Positions 35,585 through 45,515 are shown, numbered from the stretch's first letter. The stretch is DNA of 64,000 bases from Corbicula japonica (GCA_038501625.1 JAZAYU010000019.1:1510501-1574500); one strand, 5' to 3'. Program-made: numbers and translations. Notes: generated by a model from the letters alone, not told the origin.

Positions 35585-36265
35585 CAGGGCGGGTAATCAA
35601 ACTGCACCTTACCACGCATTTTGTAAACAAAAATCCGCCATCTTGGATGAAAATTGGTAAGTTTTCTACTTTTACTCATTTACATGTAATAAATAACTCG
35701 TAACATTGAGATATACCTAAGAACATGCTACACATTTTTCCGAATCCTTTGGTACCTAGATGGAATATAAACTCCAACTGGAAAACAAGTTACCTCGGTC
35801 ATGGAAACTGAATCGGCGAGAAATGAACAAGAATTTTTAGGGTAAAGTGCAGGTGAATTTGTCATTTTGTATGTTTTTCGCCAAGAAAGGTAGTTTTGTC
35901 TGTAATCACACCAACAATTGAATTCCATTTTTAATTTCTTGTCCCAAGGAAAACGTTTTGGTCAAATAAAACAATATTTCGCAGTAAAATTAGCAAATAT
36001 CCCTTATGGTAAAGTGAAGTTCTGAAAAATAAATGATAAAGTGCAGGAGACTTTTTTCCTCGACTATCGCCGTCGTATTTCTCTGACTGATATGACCAGA
36101 TAAACACATGTCCGACACGTTATCAATTAAAGAAATAAAATGTAACATTTGGGAGACTCCTCAGTATCAAATTCCGGCTGAAAACATGTATTGTTTTGAT
36201 CCGCTCCTCTGAACTTGGCTTGTTCAGTTGTCACCGGCAAACGAAAAAAACTCCCGGCTTGCGTA
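35585..36265 (+). repeat. Left arm of the long inverted repeat
   Basis: Matches the reverse complement of the right arm over its whole length with scattered substitutions and small indels. It holds the uninterrupted target site AATTGAATTCC (around 35922/35923) for the element inserted in the right arm. Confidence 0.9.
35635..35646 (+). promoter_or_regulatory. YY1-like site in left arm
   Basis: CCGCCATCTTGG, the core of a YY1 site, directly before ATGAAAATTG and a GTAAGT donor. The mirror copy is in the right arm. Such sites often mark transcription starts in animals; use here is inferred. Confidence 0.35.
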
Positions 36266-36692
36266 TTTCTCTAGCACACCCATATGATTCCTTATGTGAG
36301 CTCGTACTTACCTTTTAAATCACTCAAACGAATTTTGGTTATTTAAACCTTCTGAATATATTATCCTTAATAATTAAGAATAAAGTTTTGATTATTGCGA
36401 TTTCCTTAAGGTCGTAAAACTAATGTAGAATAGTGTTTGTCTGTTAAAGTGTACTTATCCGTTAATCAGTGTATTGAGTCCGAGTCGCGTGTTTCCAGCA
36501 ATATTTTCATATTTCTTATGTTCGATTGCTTTCAATGTCCCTTTTCATCCATTTCAAACAGTTTCTCTAAATTGAGATATTTTCGTGTGTCTCTGTATAA
36601 CCACTACCCGTTTAAAGGTGTTTTTTTACATAACAAGCTACTAGTATTCTTTTTTTGTTATACCTGCATAAAACTCTCGTTTTTAATTCCAG

Positions 36693-36796
36693 ACATTTCT
36701 CGTACTGTACATCGAAATGTAAAGTGTACGACGTAGTTGACGAGTCATACGAATGTGAAAGTAGTCACAATGAAGATACCTGTCGAATATGCAGAG
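36693..36796 (+). CDS. Candidate internal exon of an element-borne gene
   Basis: A pyrimidine-rich acceptor TTTTTAATTCCAG precedes it and an AG|GTGAAA donor follows. The frame reads HFSYCTSKCKVYDVV, then ESSHNEDTCRICR plus one base. The Cys pair CRIC recalls the start of a RING-CH (MARCH) domain, but no downstream Cys/His ladder follows. No start codon exon could be joined in phase from the left arm. Unknown function; may not be coding. Confidence 0.3.
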
Positions 36797-37239
36797 GTGA
36801 AACAGAGTCCTTACACGCCTCAATTTCTATCAAGTACTTATGAAGTTTGAGCGAAAGTAACGATGTTATCATCTCTTAAACTAGCAAACGAATTTCAAGC
36901 CTAACTAATTATTATAGTATTAAGCTAATTGTACAAAATATAAACAAAGTTATTATTTTTAATAATTATTACCACGAAATCAACGTGATTCTTTTGTTTG
37001 TTGCGTCTCAATATGTAATACCTTCACATTTTAGACTGCTTCGATTTCGTTCACATGTATGAACATCATTGGCACTGTAGACATCGCTATCATTAAAACT
37101 AAATACTCCGACGAAATAAAATTTTAACTTTTACCAGTAGACATAAATCAGATATAATGGTAATTTGCACAATGCTTTCTATGTGGACGTGTATCCCACA
37201 AATTCATTTACTTCAGGAACCTTCTCTTCGACACAACAG

Positions 37240-37394
37240 AAAGAAAGCGCTTGGCAGGTCGACGAAAAACGGACCATGTTCCTACTGAACGTAACGCATT
37301 GTTAAAGGGATCATTGGGTATCAGATGGGAAAAAGCACGATACAATATGTCCAAGATGTTGCCATGCAAGCGAATGGGATTACCAGATGATTAA
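37240..37394 (+). CDS. Candidate last exon of the element-borne plus-strand gene
   Basis: Acceptor CTTCGACACAACAG leads to a frame that joins the phase of the exon at 36796. It reads ERKRLAGRRKTDHVPTERN, then GIRWEKARYNMSKMLPCKRM and a stop at 37392. A better-looking acceptor at 37216 would give a shorter different frame. The product is very basic (Arg and Lys rich), which suits nucleic-acid binding, but no family is recognised. Confidence 0.3.
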
Positions 37395-37655
37395 CTTGTA
37401 AAATATGTATTAAATTTAACAAACATTTAGAACTTCTTTTCTTTATTTAAACAGTGAACATGTATTTAACAAAAACGTGCATCACAATCAGCTATAGAAT
37501 CACAATAAAATCACATATGATTAATATTATTATAAAAAATAATCTCAGTATTGGTCGGCAGAATCAAAGATAATCGCTTATCACTAAATTGTAGGTATAA
37601 AACATTAATTAATAAATTTTAATAGTGAAACAACAATCAAATACATGTATACTTA

Positions 37656-38121
37656 AGGACAATGAAACGCACGGTCTAGAGAATTGCATTTTAACAAGGA
37701 AAATATATATCTTATATCTGTATAAATATTTTTTCACAGTTTTGTTTCATAAAACCGAATGCATTGCGGTCATTCAGATACCAAAATAATGAAAATTGTT
37801 TTCATAATAAAAAATGTATTGCCTAATAAAGACAGAACCCCAAGAATCAAAAGTAACACTTTTGGCTAATTGTGACAATGAACAACAGGAAACAGATTGT
37901 ATCAATTCATTGTCACAATTAACCAAAAGGGTTACTTTTGATTGTTGGGGTACTGTCTTTATTACCAAATTAACATTTCTTTTATTTTGTAATCAATTTT
38001 CATATTTTTGTGTCTAAATGACCTAATGCATTTTGCTATTTGAAAATGTGAAAAATATTAATTATAAATATATTTCCTTGCAAAAATTGCAATTACCCCG
38101 ACCGTGCGTTATCATTGTCCT
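37656..38121. mobile_element. Full-length palindromic MITE with TA target duplication
   Basis: Outer ends AGGACAATGAAACGCACGGT and its near complement CCGTGCGTTATCATTGTCCT, flanked by TA on both sides (37654-37655, 38122-38123). The two halves are complementary along almost the whole length; the inner arms (37823-37881, 37906-37973) meet near 37890. TA target and short size suggest a Tc1/mariner-type MITE. Confidence 0.75.
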
Positions 38122-39015
38122 TATAAATTCAATATTTTAACAAAATCACTGAACAAAAAGAACTAAAAATGCATAATAAAATAATGGTGAAATTAAACAA
38201 CAATTTAATACATGTACATGTAATTATTGGCTGATGATATCACTTATCAGTCATAAAATCAGGACGGAAATCATAAAAAGGTTAAACAAAAATTAAACCT
38301 TATTTCAATTTTGGTGTCAGGTCAAACCTTACCATATTCGTCAGTCAGGCTGTTGTATAATGTCATAGAGATGTACGTTCTGATAAGTATTGTGTTAAAA
38401 CAAAGATGTATTCATTGTTTATACTTATCAACATATAATGTCATTTTCATTAAGATACAAATCAATTTTATATCAATGACACATACCGTTATGTAGTTTG
38501 ATAGTTCTTATCATTGATATTTGACAAATAAGCTTACAGTACATCAATCCTTGAAATGAACTAGGCATGTATTTCACAAAAACAAAAGAAACACTATATT
38601 GTTAAAATGTGCAACATATAACGTTTAAGTTTTGAAGAAAGAAAGGTAATTAAAAAATCTACAAAAATGTCTTAAATGTAGCATAAACTCCTTTTAAGGT
38701 GACGTGCCCCATATATGACCTCATATAACATATATTTTTATCGATGAAAATTGCAACTAGGACACGCCATATTCAGTCATGCCTTTAAATACTAAATAAT
38801 AGTTGTTAAAAACACACTGTAATAATAATGTTTTTCCAAAATCAAAATTTATACTGTTTAAATAGGTACTAAAATAATTAATTGAGGTAGGTATTGCGAA
38901 TTTTTTTCATATAATATGAGCTATTTTTGTGTGTATGGTGGGGGGTCGAGGCAAGAACACGGGTAATTTTGTTACCAGAAACAAAAATTTTCTTATGTCC
39001 ACATATTAACGACAG

Positions 39016-39286
39016 TTACTTGTTTTTACATGCTTTAGCGTGCCTAGATAGGCCAGATGCAAACTTAAAGGCTTTCCCACAGGGACACGTGTGAGTCCTG
39101 TTCTCACTGTGGCCATCCATGTGTGACTGAAGGGCACTTCTGTGTGCGAAAGATTTTCCGCAATCGCACACGAATGATTTGACATTATGAACCTGTTTCA
39201 AATGTCTGTTAAGGTCGTGTCTTGTGCTAAAGGTATTTCCACACTGGTCGCACTCTCTTTCTTTTTCTTCGCCGTGGTGGTTGCAC
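39016..39286 (-). CDS. Element zinc-finger gene: last exon
   Basis: Acceptor GAATATTTTAG precedes it. The frame joins the exon at 39936-40084 in phase 2 and ends at TAA. Fingers: CDQCGNTFSTRHDLNRHLKQVH (two short pieces: C-x2-C, H-x4-H), then CDCGKSFAHRSALQSHMDGH and CPCGKAF..SRHAKAC. The last two have only one residue between the cysteines instead of two. The finger spacing is in frame and the flanking residues (GK.F, L..H) are well kept, so this is unlikely to be sequencing error. Probable nucleic-acid-binding protein of the enclosing element, or an alternative last exon of gene C. Confidence 0.65.
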
Positions 39287-39935
39287 CTAAAATATTCAAA
39301 AAGTACGTTTTATTAAACTCCACACAAACTCCACACAAACTCATTGAAGTTGGTAATTTGTTGTTGAAGCAAATCCCTATAAACAGATCGGCCATAAATA
39401 CAAAATGCACGTGTTTTATTTTTCCCTTCTGGCCTCCATATAATTTATTGTATTCCGCCATATTGTTTTGAATTGCAGGGAAATGCATTAAGTTTAGTCA
39501 ATCACCTAATTTGCTCAGTGGTATTTTCAGGTTTACTTAAACTTTTACAGAGAATGATTGTGTGAACGTTTTATGTTAAAATAATAAAATTATTCTTTAT
39601 TGTAAAAAATATTGAATATGCAGTCCATCTAAGATGTATATTTAGAAGAGACGTAACGTATCTATGAAAACATGACGCACGTGTACTCTTGAGGCTCAGT
39701 GGAATGAGAGCAGTTTGAAAATAAATGAGCCCCAATACCAATGTTTTCTTAATATCTATTTTTCGAAAGTTTTGCAGTATATTCAAACAATTATTAGGTT
39801 TCTTGAAAAGATAGACATGTGAGGAGACATTAACAAATCAATCGAGTATTATGTATGTATATTTTGTTATAATACTTAACATTTGTGTATGCGTACCTTT
39901 TGTGAGTTTACTACTTTAAAATGGACATTATTTAC

Positions 39936-40084
39936 CTGTGTCTTCTCAGTTGGGTTTTATCTGTAAACCCTTTTCCGCAGCACTTGTACGGGAATGCATT
40001 CTGATGGGCGGCCTTGCAATGTACACGCATTGCGGCACGTGTAATAAATGCTGCCCCACAATGTTCACATATGCTGTTCATGAT
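39936..40084 (-). CDS. Element zinc-finger gene: upstream exon
   Basis: Acceptor TTTCATGTGTTTCAG, then ATCATGAACAGC; the exon begins in phase 0 and could also hold the start codon (ATG at 40081). It encodes SICEHCGAAFITRAAMRVHC, a C2H2 finger, then FPYKCCGKGFTDKTQLRRH with adjacent cysteines. It ends CACAG|GTAAAT, phase 2, fitting the exon at 39286. The gene runs inward from the right arm of the inverted repeat. Phase 0 also fits the donor of gene C exon 2, so host splicing into it is possible. Confidence 0.6.
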
Positions 40085-41216
40085 CTGAAACACATGAAAC
40101 CTAAATACTGTCAATTACGGTATGTGTTTTCAACAAGATGAAAGAGCGATTTCCAGGTAATTTCAACATACGAAACTATCTGTGTTGGTCTCCTAAATAT
40201 GTAATGGTTAAGTTTAATTAAGAATATTTTTACAATCAGGCACTGGCCGAAAAAGCAATAGCTGTTTCACTGCCAATATTACTTTTTTTAAGTGTGACCA
40301 AAACAATTTTTTGTACCATTCAATAAAAACAATACAAAAGCCAGGAGTGTTTTCGTTTTCCGGTGACAACTGAACAAGCCAAGTTCAGAGGAGCGGATCA
40401 AAACAATACATGTTTTCAGCCGGAATTTGATATTGAGGAGTCTCCCAAATGTTACATTTATTTCTTTAATTGATTACGTGTCGGACATGTGTTTATCTGG
40501 TCATATCAGTCAGAGAAATATGACGGCGATAGTCGAGGAAAAAAGTCACCTGCACTTTATCATTTATTTTTCGGAACTTCACTTTACCATAAGGGATATT
40601 TGCTAATTTTACTGCGAAATATTGTTTTATTTGACCAAAACGTTTTCCTTGGGACAAGAAATTCAAAATGGAACTAGAACTGCTTTTGGGAAAAGCACAT
40701 GTCTCCCACAAAGGCATCATCTTTGATGATGCACAGGATAAAACTGGTGAAGTGAATATAAAGATGGCAATTTATTAAAAGGGCATACGGAAGTTCTGTG
40801 CAATATTAGTCATAAACAATGTCACAAATTTTTGGAGGATCAGGAAAAACATAAGTTTCAATTTCTGATGGGCCATAATCCTGAAGTGCCAGGGTCAATG
40901 TGGCTGGTTGTCAAACTTGTTGTCATTAACATTTTGATATATCAGTGAAGATGCACTGAAAAAAGACCATGAGAGTGAGTGTACAAGGCTATCAAGGCCA
41001 ATTGTAAATAAATAAATGGGCCATAAGTCTTATGTGCCGGGGTCAAAGCGGCTGTTTTTTTATTACACAGATAATTATAGCATTTGGTGAACATCATATA
41101 ATAAAAATAGCAGAAAATGAGAGAAGAACCAAATCATGAGTATAGAACAGATATTGTAAAATGAAAACTTAAACAGTGTAAGAAATACCTTTATAGCTGC
41201 TTAGCACAGTACTTTC

Positions 41217-41560
41217 TCATAATGCAATGTATGTAATGTCATGATAGTATGTTGGTATTACTCCACTGGATACACATTCTACATTGTTCACATAGATATG
41301 GTCAATAATGGTCCTGCCAGCTGTAGTAGGCTGTGTTATAAGTTGTTTATAATTCAAAGCAGCCATTTCTTTATGGAGGAGATTATTTTTGTCACAAACA
41401 ATGTTTACATTGAAATCACCAACAACAATGTTTGCTGCTGTTTCTGAATTTTGAAGCAACAGCTGAGCGTTCCTGGACATTTCTGAACAAAACTTCAGCG
41501 GAGTTCCAAATTGTCCGAGATATTTACCCATGAATAAATTGCAACATCTTTGGTGAATTG
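41217..41560 (-). pseudogene. LINE endonuclease fragment captured inside the family 5 element
   Basis: On the minus strand the frame reads NAQLLLQNSETAANIVVGDF and NVNIVCDKNN, then NYKQLITQPTTAGRTIIDHI, YVNNVECVSSGVIPTYYHD. This is the C-terminal half of an AP-type endonuclease (GDFN, IDHIYV and SGV.P..SDH-type blocks; the usual SDH is changed to HDI). It has no RT after it. It is co-linear with the start of the same frame kept as a short remnant in copy 1 (7725-7812). Confidence 0.7.
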
Positions 41561-41599
41561 GTAATTTATTCATGGCTATAAGCGACAGCAAGTGAAGAT

Positions 41600-42640
41600 T
41601 TTTTTTTTAAACAATTCAAGGGCCATAATCCTGAAGTGCCTCAAGCAATGTCGATGACTTTATAGCCTGGTTAAGATATTATAGCCATCAACATTTTGAT
41701 AAACTTTGGTGAAGATACAATGAAAACTATCTGACTTTGAGAGATGAACCAGGTTAGTGACATGTTTAAAAGGCTAATTTCGGATAAATCAAAGGGCCAT
41801 AAATCTGATATGCCTGGTGCAAAGTGGCTGGTTTTCGAACTTGGCCAAGATATTAAGGCCACACACATTATCATAATGTTTATTGAAAATCAGTTGATGA
41901 ATATTTCAGTTACATAGCAGACAAGGCTTAAACAGCCAATTTTGGATAATTCAAGGGCCATAAATCCGACATGACTGGGGCAATACGGCTGGTTATCGAA
42001 CTTGGCCGAGATATTATGGCCACAAACATTTTCATAAAGTATGGTGAAGATCAGATGATAACTGTTCAAGTTACAGAGTGGACAAGCCTCAAACAACTTA
42101 TTTTTGATAATTCAAGGGCCATAATTCTGAGATTCCTTGGGCAATATGGCTGGTTATTGAACTTGATCGAGATATTATGGCCACTAATGGTTAAGATATT
42201 ATAGCCATCAACATTTTGATAAACTTTGGTGAAGATACAATGAAAACTATCTGACTTTGAGAGATGAACCAGGTTAGTGACATGTTTAAAAGGCTAATTT
42301 CGGATAAATCAAAGGGCCATAAATCTGATATGCCTGGTGCAAAGTGGCTGGTTTTCGAACTTGGCCAAGATATTAAGGCCACACACATTATCATAATGTT
42401 TATTGAAAATCAGTTGATGAATATTTCAGTTACATAGCAGACAAGGCTTAAACAGCCAATTTTGGATAATTCAAGGGCCATAAATCCGACATGACTGGGG
42501 CAATACGGCTGGTTATCGAACTTGGCCGAGATATTATGGCCACAAACATTTTCATAAAGTATGGTGAAGATCAGATGATAACTTTTCAAGTTACAGAGTG
42601 GACAAGCCTCAAACAACTTATTTTTGATAATTCAAGGGCC
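41600..42640 (-). repeat. Tandem duplication, unit about 520 bp
   Basis: Two nearly identical units offset by 520 bp, joined at CCACTAATGGTTAAGATATT (about 42181-42200). The join differs from that in copy 1 at 7210-7230. Confidence 0.85.
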
Positions 42641-43190
42641 ATAATTCTGAGATTCCTTGGGCAATATGGCTGGTTATCGAACTTGATCGAGATATTATGG
42701 CCACTAACATTTTGATGAAGTTTGGTGATGATCCGATGAAAACTGTTTGACTTAGAGAGCGGACAAGTGTGACAGACAGACGGACAGACAGACGGACAGA
42801 CAGGAGCAAATCAAAATGTCTCCCACACCACTACGTGGTGGGAGACATAATTCAATTGTTGGTGTAATTACAGACAAAACTACCTTTCTTGGCGAAAAAC
42901 ATACAAAATGACAAATTCACCTGCACTTTACTCTAAAAATTCTTGTTCATTTCTCGCCGATTCAGTTTCCGTGACCAAGGTAACTTGTTTTTTCCACTTG
43001 GAGTTTATATTCCATCTAGGTACCAAAAGATTAGGAAAAATGTGTAGCCGGTTCTTAGGTATATCACCATTTTAAGAGTTATTTAATAAATGAGTAAAAG
43101 TAAAAAAAATTACCAATTTTCATCCAAGATGGCGGACTTTTGTTTACAAAATGCATGGTAAGGTGCAGTTTGATTATCCGCCCTGTAGTA

Positions 43191-43738
43191 GCTAACAAAA
43201 TTACCCCTTACTATTTTGTGCTTGATGCCACTTTTAACATAAAATTTGGATTTTTTTTCATGTACTAAATATTGAATGAAAATAGGATGAAAGAACAATG
43301 CTTTGCAAAAAATATATCCAGTCAAAAGTGGAATAATTCTAATTTGTTTGCATCAAACTGCAAAAATCTGCATCTATTGGAATCCCTGCAACCCCCAAAA
43401 CAGGTTGTAAATGGCAATAAATGCCTACATGGTCAAACAAATTATTTAATTAATGACATGTACAAATATATGACTATAATATGCCTAATTATGCAGTACT
43501 TAACAGACAGTGGTAAACATCAATATAAATCAATTATGAGGTAATGACATCGATTATCAAATTGAAATGGCATTTATAGACGATTAAGCGATTTTCATCG
43601 ATAATCATTACATCACTAGTAAAATATGTACGACTACAGGCAGACAATATTATCCCTCATTTTGCAATTAGTCTTCATGCTATCACAGGTGAGACAAACA
43701 TAACTAAATATTTTTCATTATTGTATCAAATCACTTAC
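43191..43738. other. Intron 2 of gene C, right part
   Basis: AT-rich intronic DNA between the element and exon 2; nothing recognised. Confidence 0.45.
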
Positions 43739-44310
43739 TTCTGTTTTTGCACAATCTGTTTTTGTTCCTTCTTCATTTAATTCTCCCTCTGTTACATTCT
43801 TCCTCTCTGCAGCATTAGTGTCTCCATTTCCAGCTAATACTTGCTGACTTCTTTCTACCTTATCAATGCTTTCATTGTCTACATGATTGCATTCATGTCC
43901 ATAATCAATGTCCACAGCTTCTTCTTTCACTATTACACTATTACCAAAATTGGGTTCAATATAGGCATCTTGAAGTTGCACCAGAGATTCTGGCGGTTGC
44001 CCCAATAAGTTTTCACTGCCATTTGAAAGTTTCAGCTGAATTTTTGGTACTTTTGAAACTGGTTGTTTTGTTTGCTTTGACTTGCAGTGTCTCTTTCTGA
44101 AGTTATTAGTTTCAGGGTCAGGTTTACTAGAAATTATGGTACTTTCAGGGACAGATGGCAGTTTATCTGTCTCGGTTACTATATGTACAGTGTCTTCTGG
44201 GACTGCTGACACAGTGTTTGTTTCTCCTGGAAAAACTGATTGAGCAAATGTTGGGCTCTGAGAGTTAAGGTTCTTAACTGGACCAATTTTATCTGTTATT
44301 ACAGATAAAT
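43739..44310 (-). CDS. Gene C: second coding exon, acidic linker region
   Basis: Acceptor TATATTTCAG at 44311 and a strong donor GAA|GTAAGTG at 43738. The 572-nt exon completes the split codon of exon 1 and ends in phase 0. It reads DLSVITDKIGPVKNLNS, VSAVPEDTVHIVTE, a basic FRKRHCKSK and PVSKVPKI segment (possible nuclear localisation signal), PPESLVQLQDAYIEPNF, an acidic stretch and QVLAGNG, then NVTEGELNEEG. Conserved blocks appear in the same order in gene B exon 2, with divergent spacers between. Probably a disordered regulatory region between the N-terminal segment and the finger array. Confidence 0.75.
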
Positions 44311-44534
44311 CTGAAATATAAAACAAAGTTATAAAATCTGAAATATAAAACAAAGTATAAAAAAATTGTCTCCTTCTTATTTCATGTGTACATATACAGT
44401 AATTGCATTATGCAGATTATACGGTAAACATGTTTTCTCACAGACAAAAGAGAAAGCATAGTCTAATCTGTGTAAAAAACTCAACTAATTCCAGACAATA
44501 AAATGCAATTTTTCCAAATATTTCATACTTCACT

Positions 44535-44690
44535 TAACCCTTTTCTCCATGGATATGACTTATATCCAACTTGCAACCAGTGTAGATTTTGAACAGACAG
44601 AAACACTGAATAGACTCTGACTCATCTGGATCTACACTGGTAGCCCGTCGGAAAAGGCCGTATCCATGGAGACAAAGAACTTATTAAAAG
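44535..44690. repeat. Dispersed repeat with ATCTGGATCTACACTGG motif
   Basis: Starts TTAACCCTTTTCTCCATGGA and ends GTATCCATGGAGACAAAG, an inverted pair, with the CATCTGGATCTACACTGG core between. Lies in gene C intron 1. Confidence 0.55.
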
Positions 44691-45109
44691 TGATAATAAT
44701 TTTGTTTTTTGTTTAACAACAACAACAAAATAACACAATGAATGCCCTGTGTACTTTAGGGAAAATCTTTCCTTCTTTGACTGTTAAATGACTTGAACCA
44801 ATTTCAGTTAAACATTCTTGGAAAGATACACTTCTTCTCGCATGTTGTGCTGTAACTTGGATATTTTTATTTCATAACAAAACACAAATAAAGAATAATA
44901 AAACATAATTTTCTTTTTCATTATCTTTCTTTATCTGGAGTATGTAGTACATGAATACAGAGTAACTTGAAGATGAAAGAACATGAACAGAAATCCATAA
45001 TGCCATTCGATCTCTTCCAAAATCAGTAATACTCTTTCGAGTACTCTACTGGAAGATTATCTATGTACTCGAGTACCAATTTTACTACTCGTTAACATCC
45101 CTACTAATA

Positions 45110-45305
45110 ACCTCTTACTCCTTGGAATATGTCTGTTATCCATTGGTGGTCCAGATCGGCAGTCACATCCATGCCATTTGATCAGGACGTACAATGTTTT
45201 TTTATTCATTAGGCTGTTTCTTACCTACAAGTGAATAGTGTAGATCCTGATCACAGAAAAATGTGATCTGGATCTACAGTTTTTGAACATGTAATAAAAC
45301 ACATA
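45110..45305. repeat. Dispersed repeat with AGTGTAGATCCTGATCA motif
   Basis: Contains GATCGGCAGTCACATCC, ATTTGATCAGGACGTACA, AGTGTAGATCCTGATCA and ATCTGGATCTACAG, the same words as at 7980 and 13140. Intron 1 of gene C. Confidence 0.5.
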
Positions 45306-45418
45306 TATAGTTTTGTTTTCCTAAACCAGAAAGAATTCAAAACTGTCAAAATATCAACAATGGCACATTTCCCCTATACACTGCTTAAATATGATAACCT
45401 TAACAAATATTTTCATAC

Positions 45419-45515
45419 CTGGTTTCAGAAAGTCCCATCCTTGGTCTATGAAGAAGGACTTCAGAGCTGACTCCTGATCAAGAGTTACATACAGCATCAT
45501 CAGGTACGACTCCAT
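45419..45515 (-). CDS. Gene C: first coding exon
   Basis: ATG at 45515 in an ACCATGG context, 97 nt, donor GTATGAAA. It encodes MESYLMMLYVTLDQESA through DQGWDFLKP and joins the exon at 44310 in phase 1. It differs from gene B exon 1 at only about three positions, whereas exon 2 of the two genes is far more diverged. No named domain is recognised. The leader upstream resembles that of gene B. Confidence 0.75.

Larger units (their letters stand above)
40674..42850 (-). mobile_element. Helentron/HINE-like element, family 5, copy 2, nested
   Basis: Same ends as the copy at 6485-7970, in reverse orientation: CTAGAAC, then hairpin TGCTTTTGGGAAAAGCA, then ATGTCTCCCAC at one end; CCACTACGTGGTGGGAGACAT at the other. 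Compared with the empty site there is no target duplication. It holds extra internal sequence (about 40840-41515) with a LINE endonuclease fragment, and a tandem duplication of about 520 bp (41600-42640). Confidence 0.8.
35585..43185. mobile_element. Unclassified element with 0.7-kb terminal inverted repeats
   Basis: Both ends read inward from CAGGGCGG (left 35585, right complement CCGCCCTG ending 43185), and TAGTA flanks both sides (35580-35584, 43186-43190). The duplicated target is therefore TAGTA, or TA alone if the rest is chance. The arms extend inward to about 36265 and 40332. Inside are two candidate genes facing each other: exons at 36693-36796 and 37240-37394 (+), and zinc-finger exons at 40084-39936 and 39286-39016 (-). 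A 466-bp palindromic MITE (37656) and a 2177-bp element (40674) are nested in it. Without the latter it would be about 5.4 kb. No DDE transposase was recognised. Confidence 0.6.
40332..43185 (-). repeat. Right arm of the long inverted repeat, split by an insertion
   Basis: Reverse complement of 35585-36265 in two pieces: 40332-40673 and 42851-43185. The join reads AAATGGAA|TTCAATTG when the insert 40674-42850 is removed, exactly the sequence of the intact left arm. Confidence 0.9.

Noticed and set aside
36437..36736. 99-codon plus frame MSVKVYLSVNQ
   Set aside because: It runs through the likely intron and acceptor of the candidate exon at 36693 in another frame, and has no domain.
36781..36843. 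RING-CH (MARCH) domain starting at TCRICR
   Set aside because: Only the first Cys pair is seen; neither continuation supplies further metal ligands in order.
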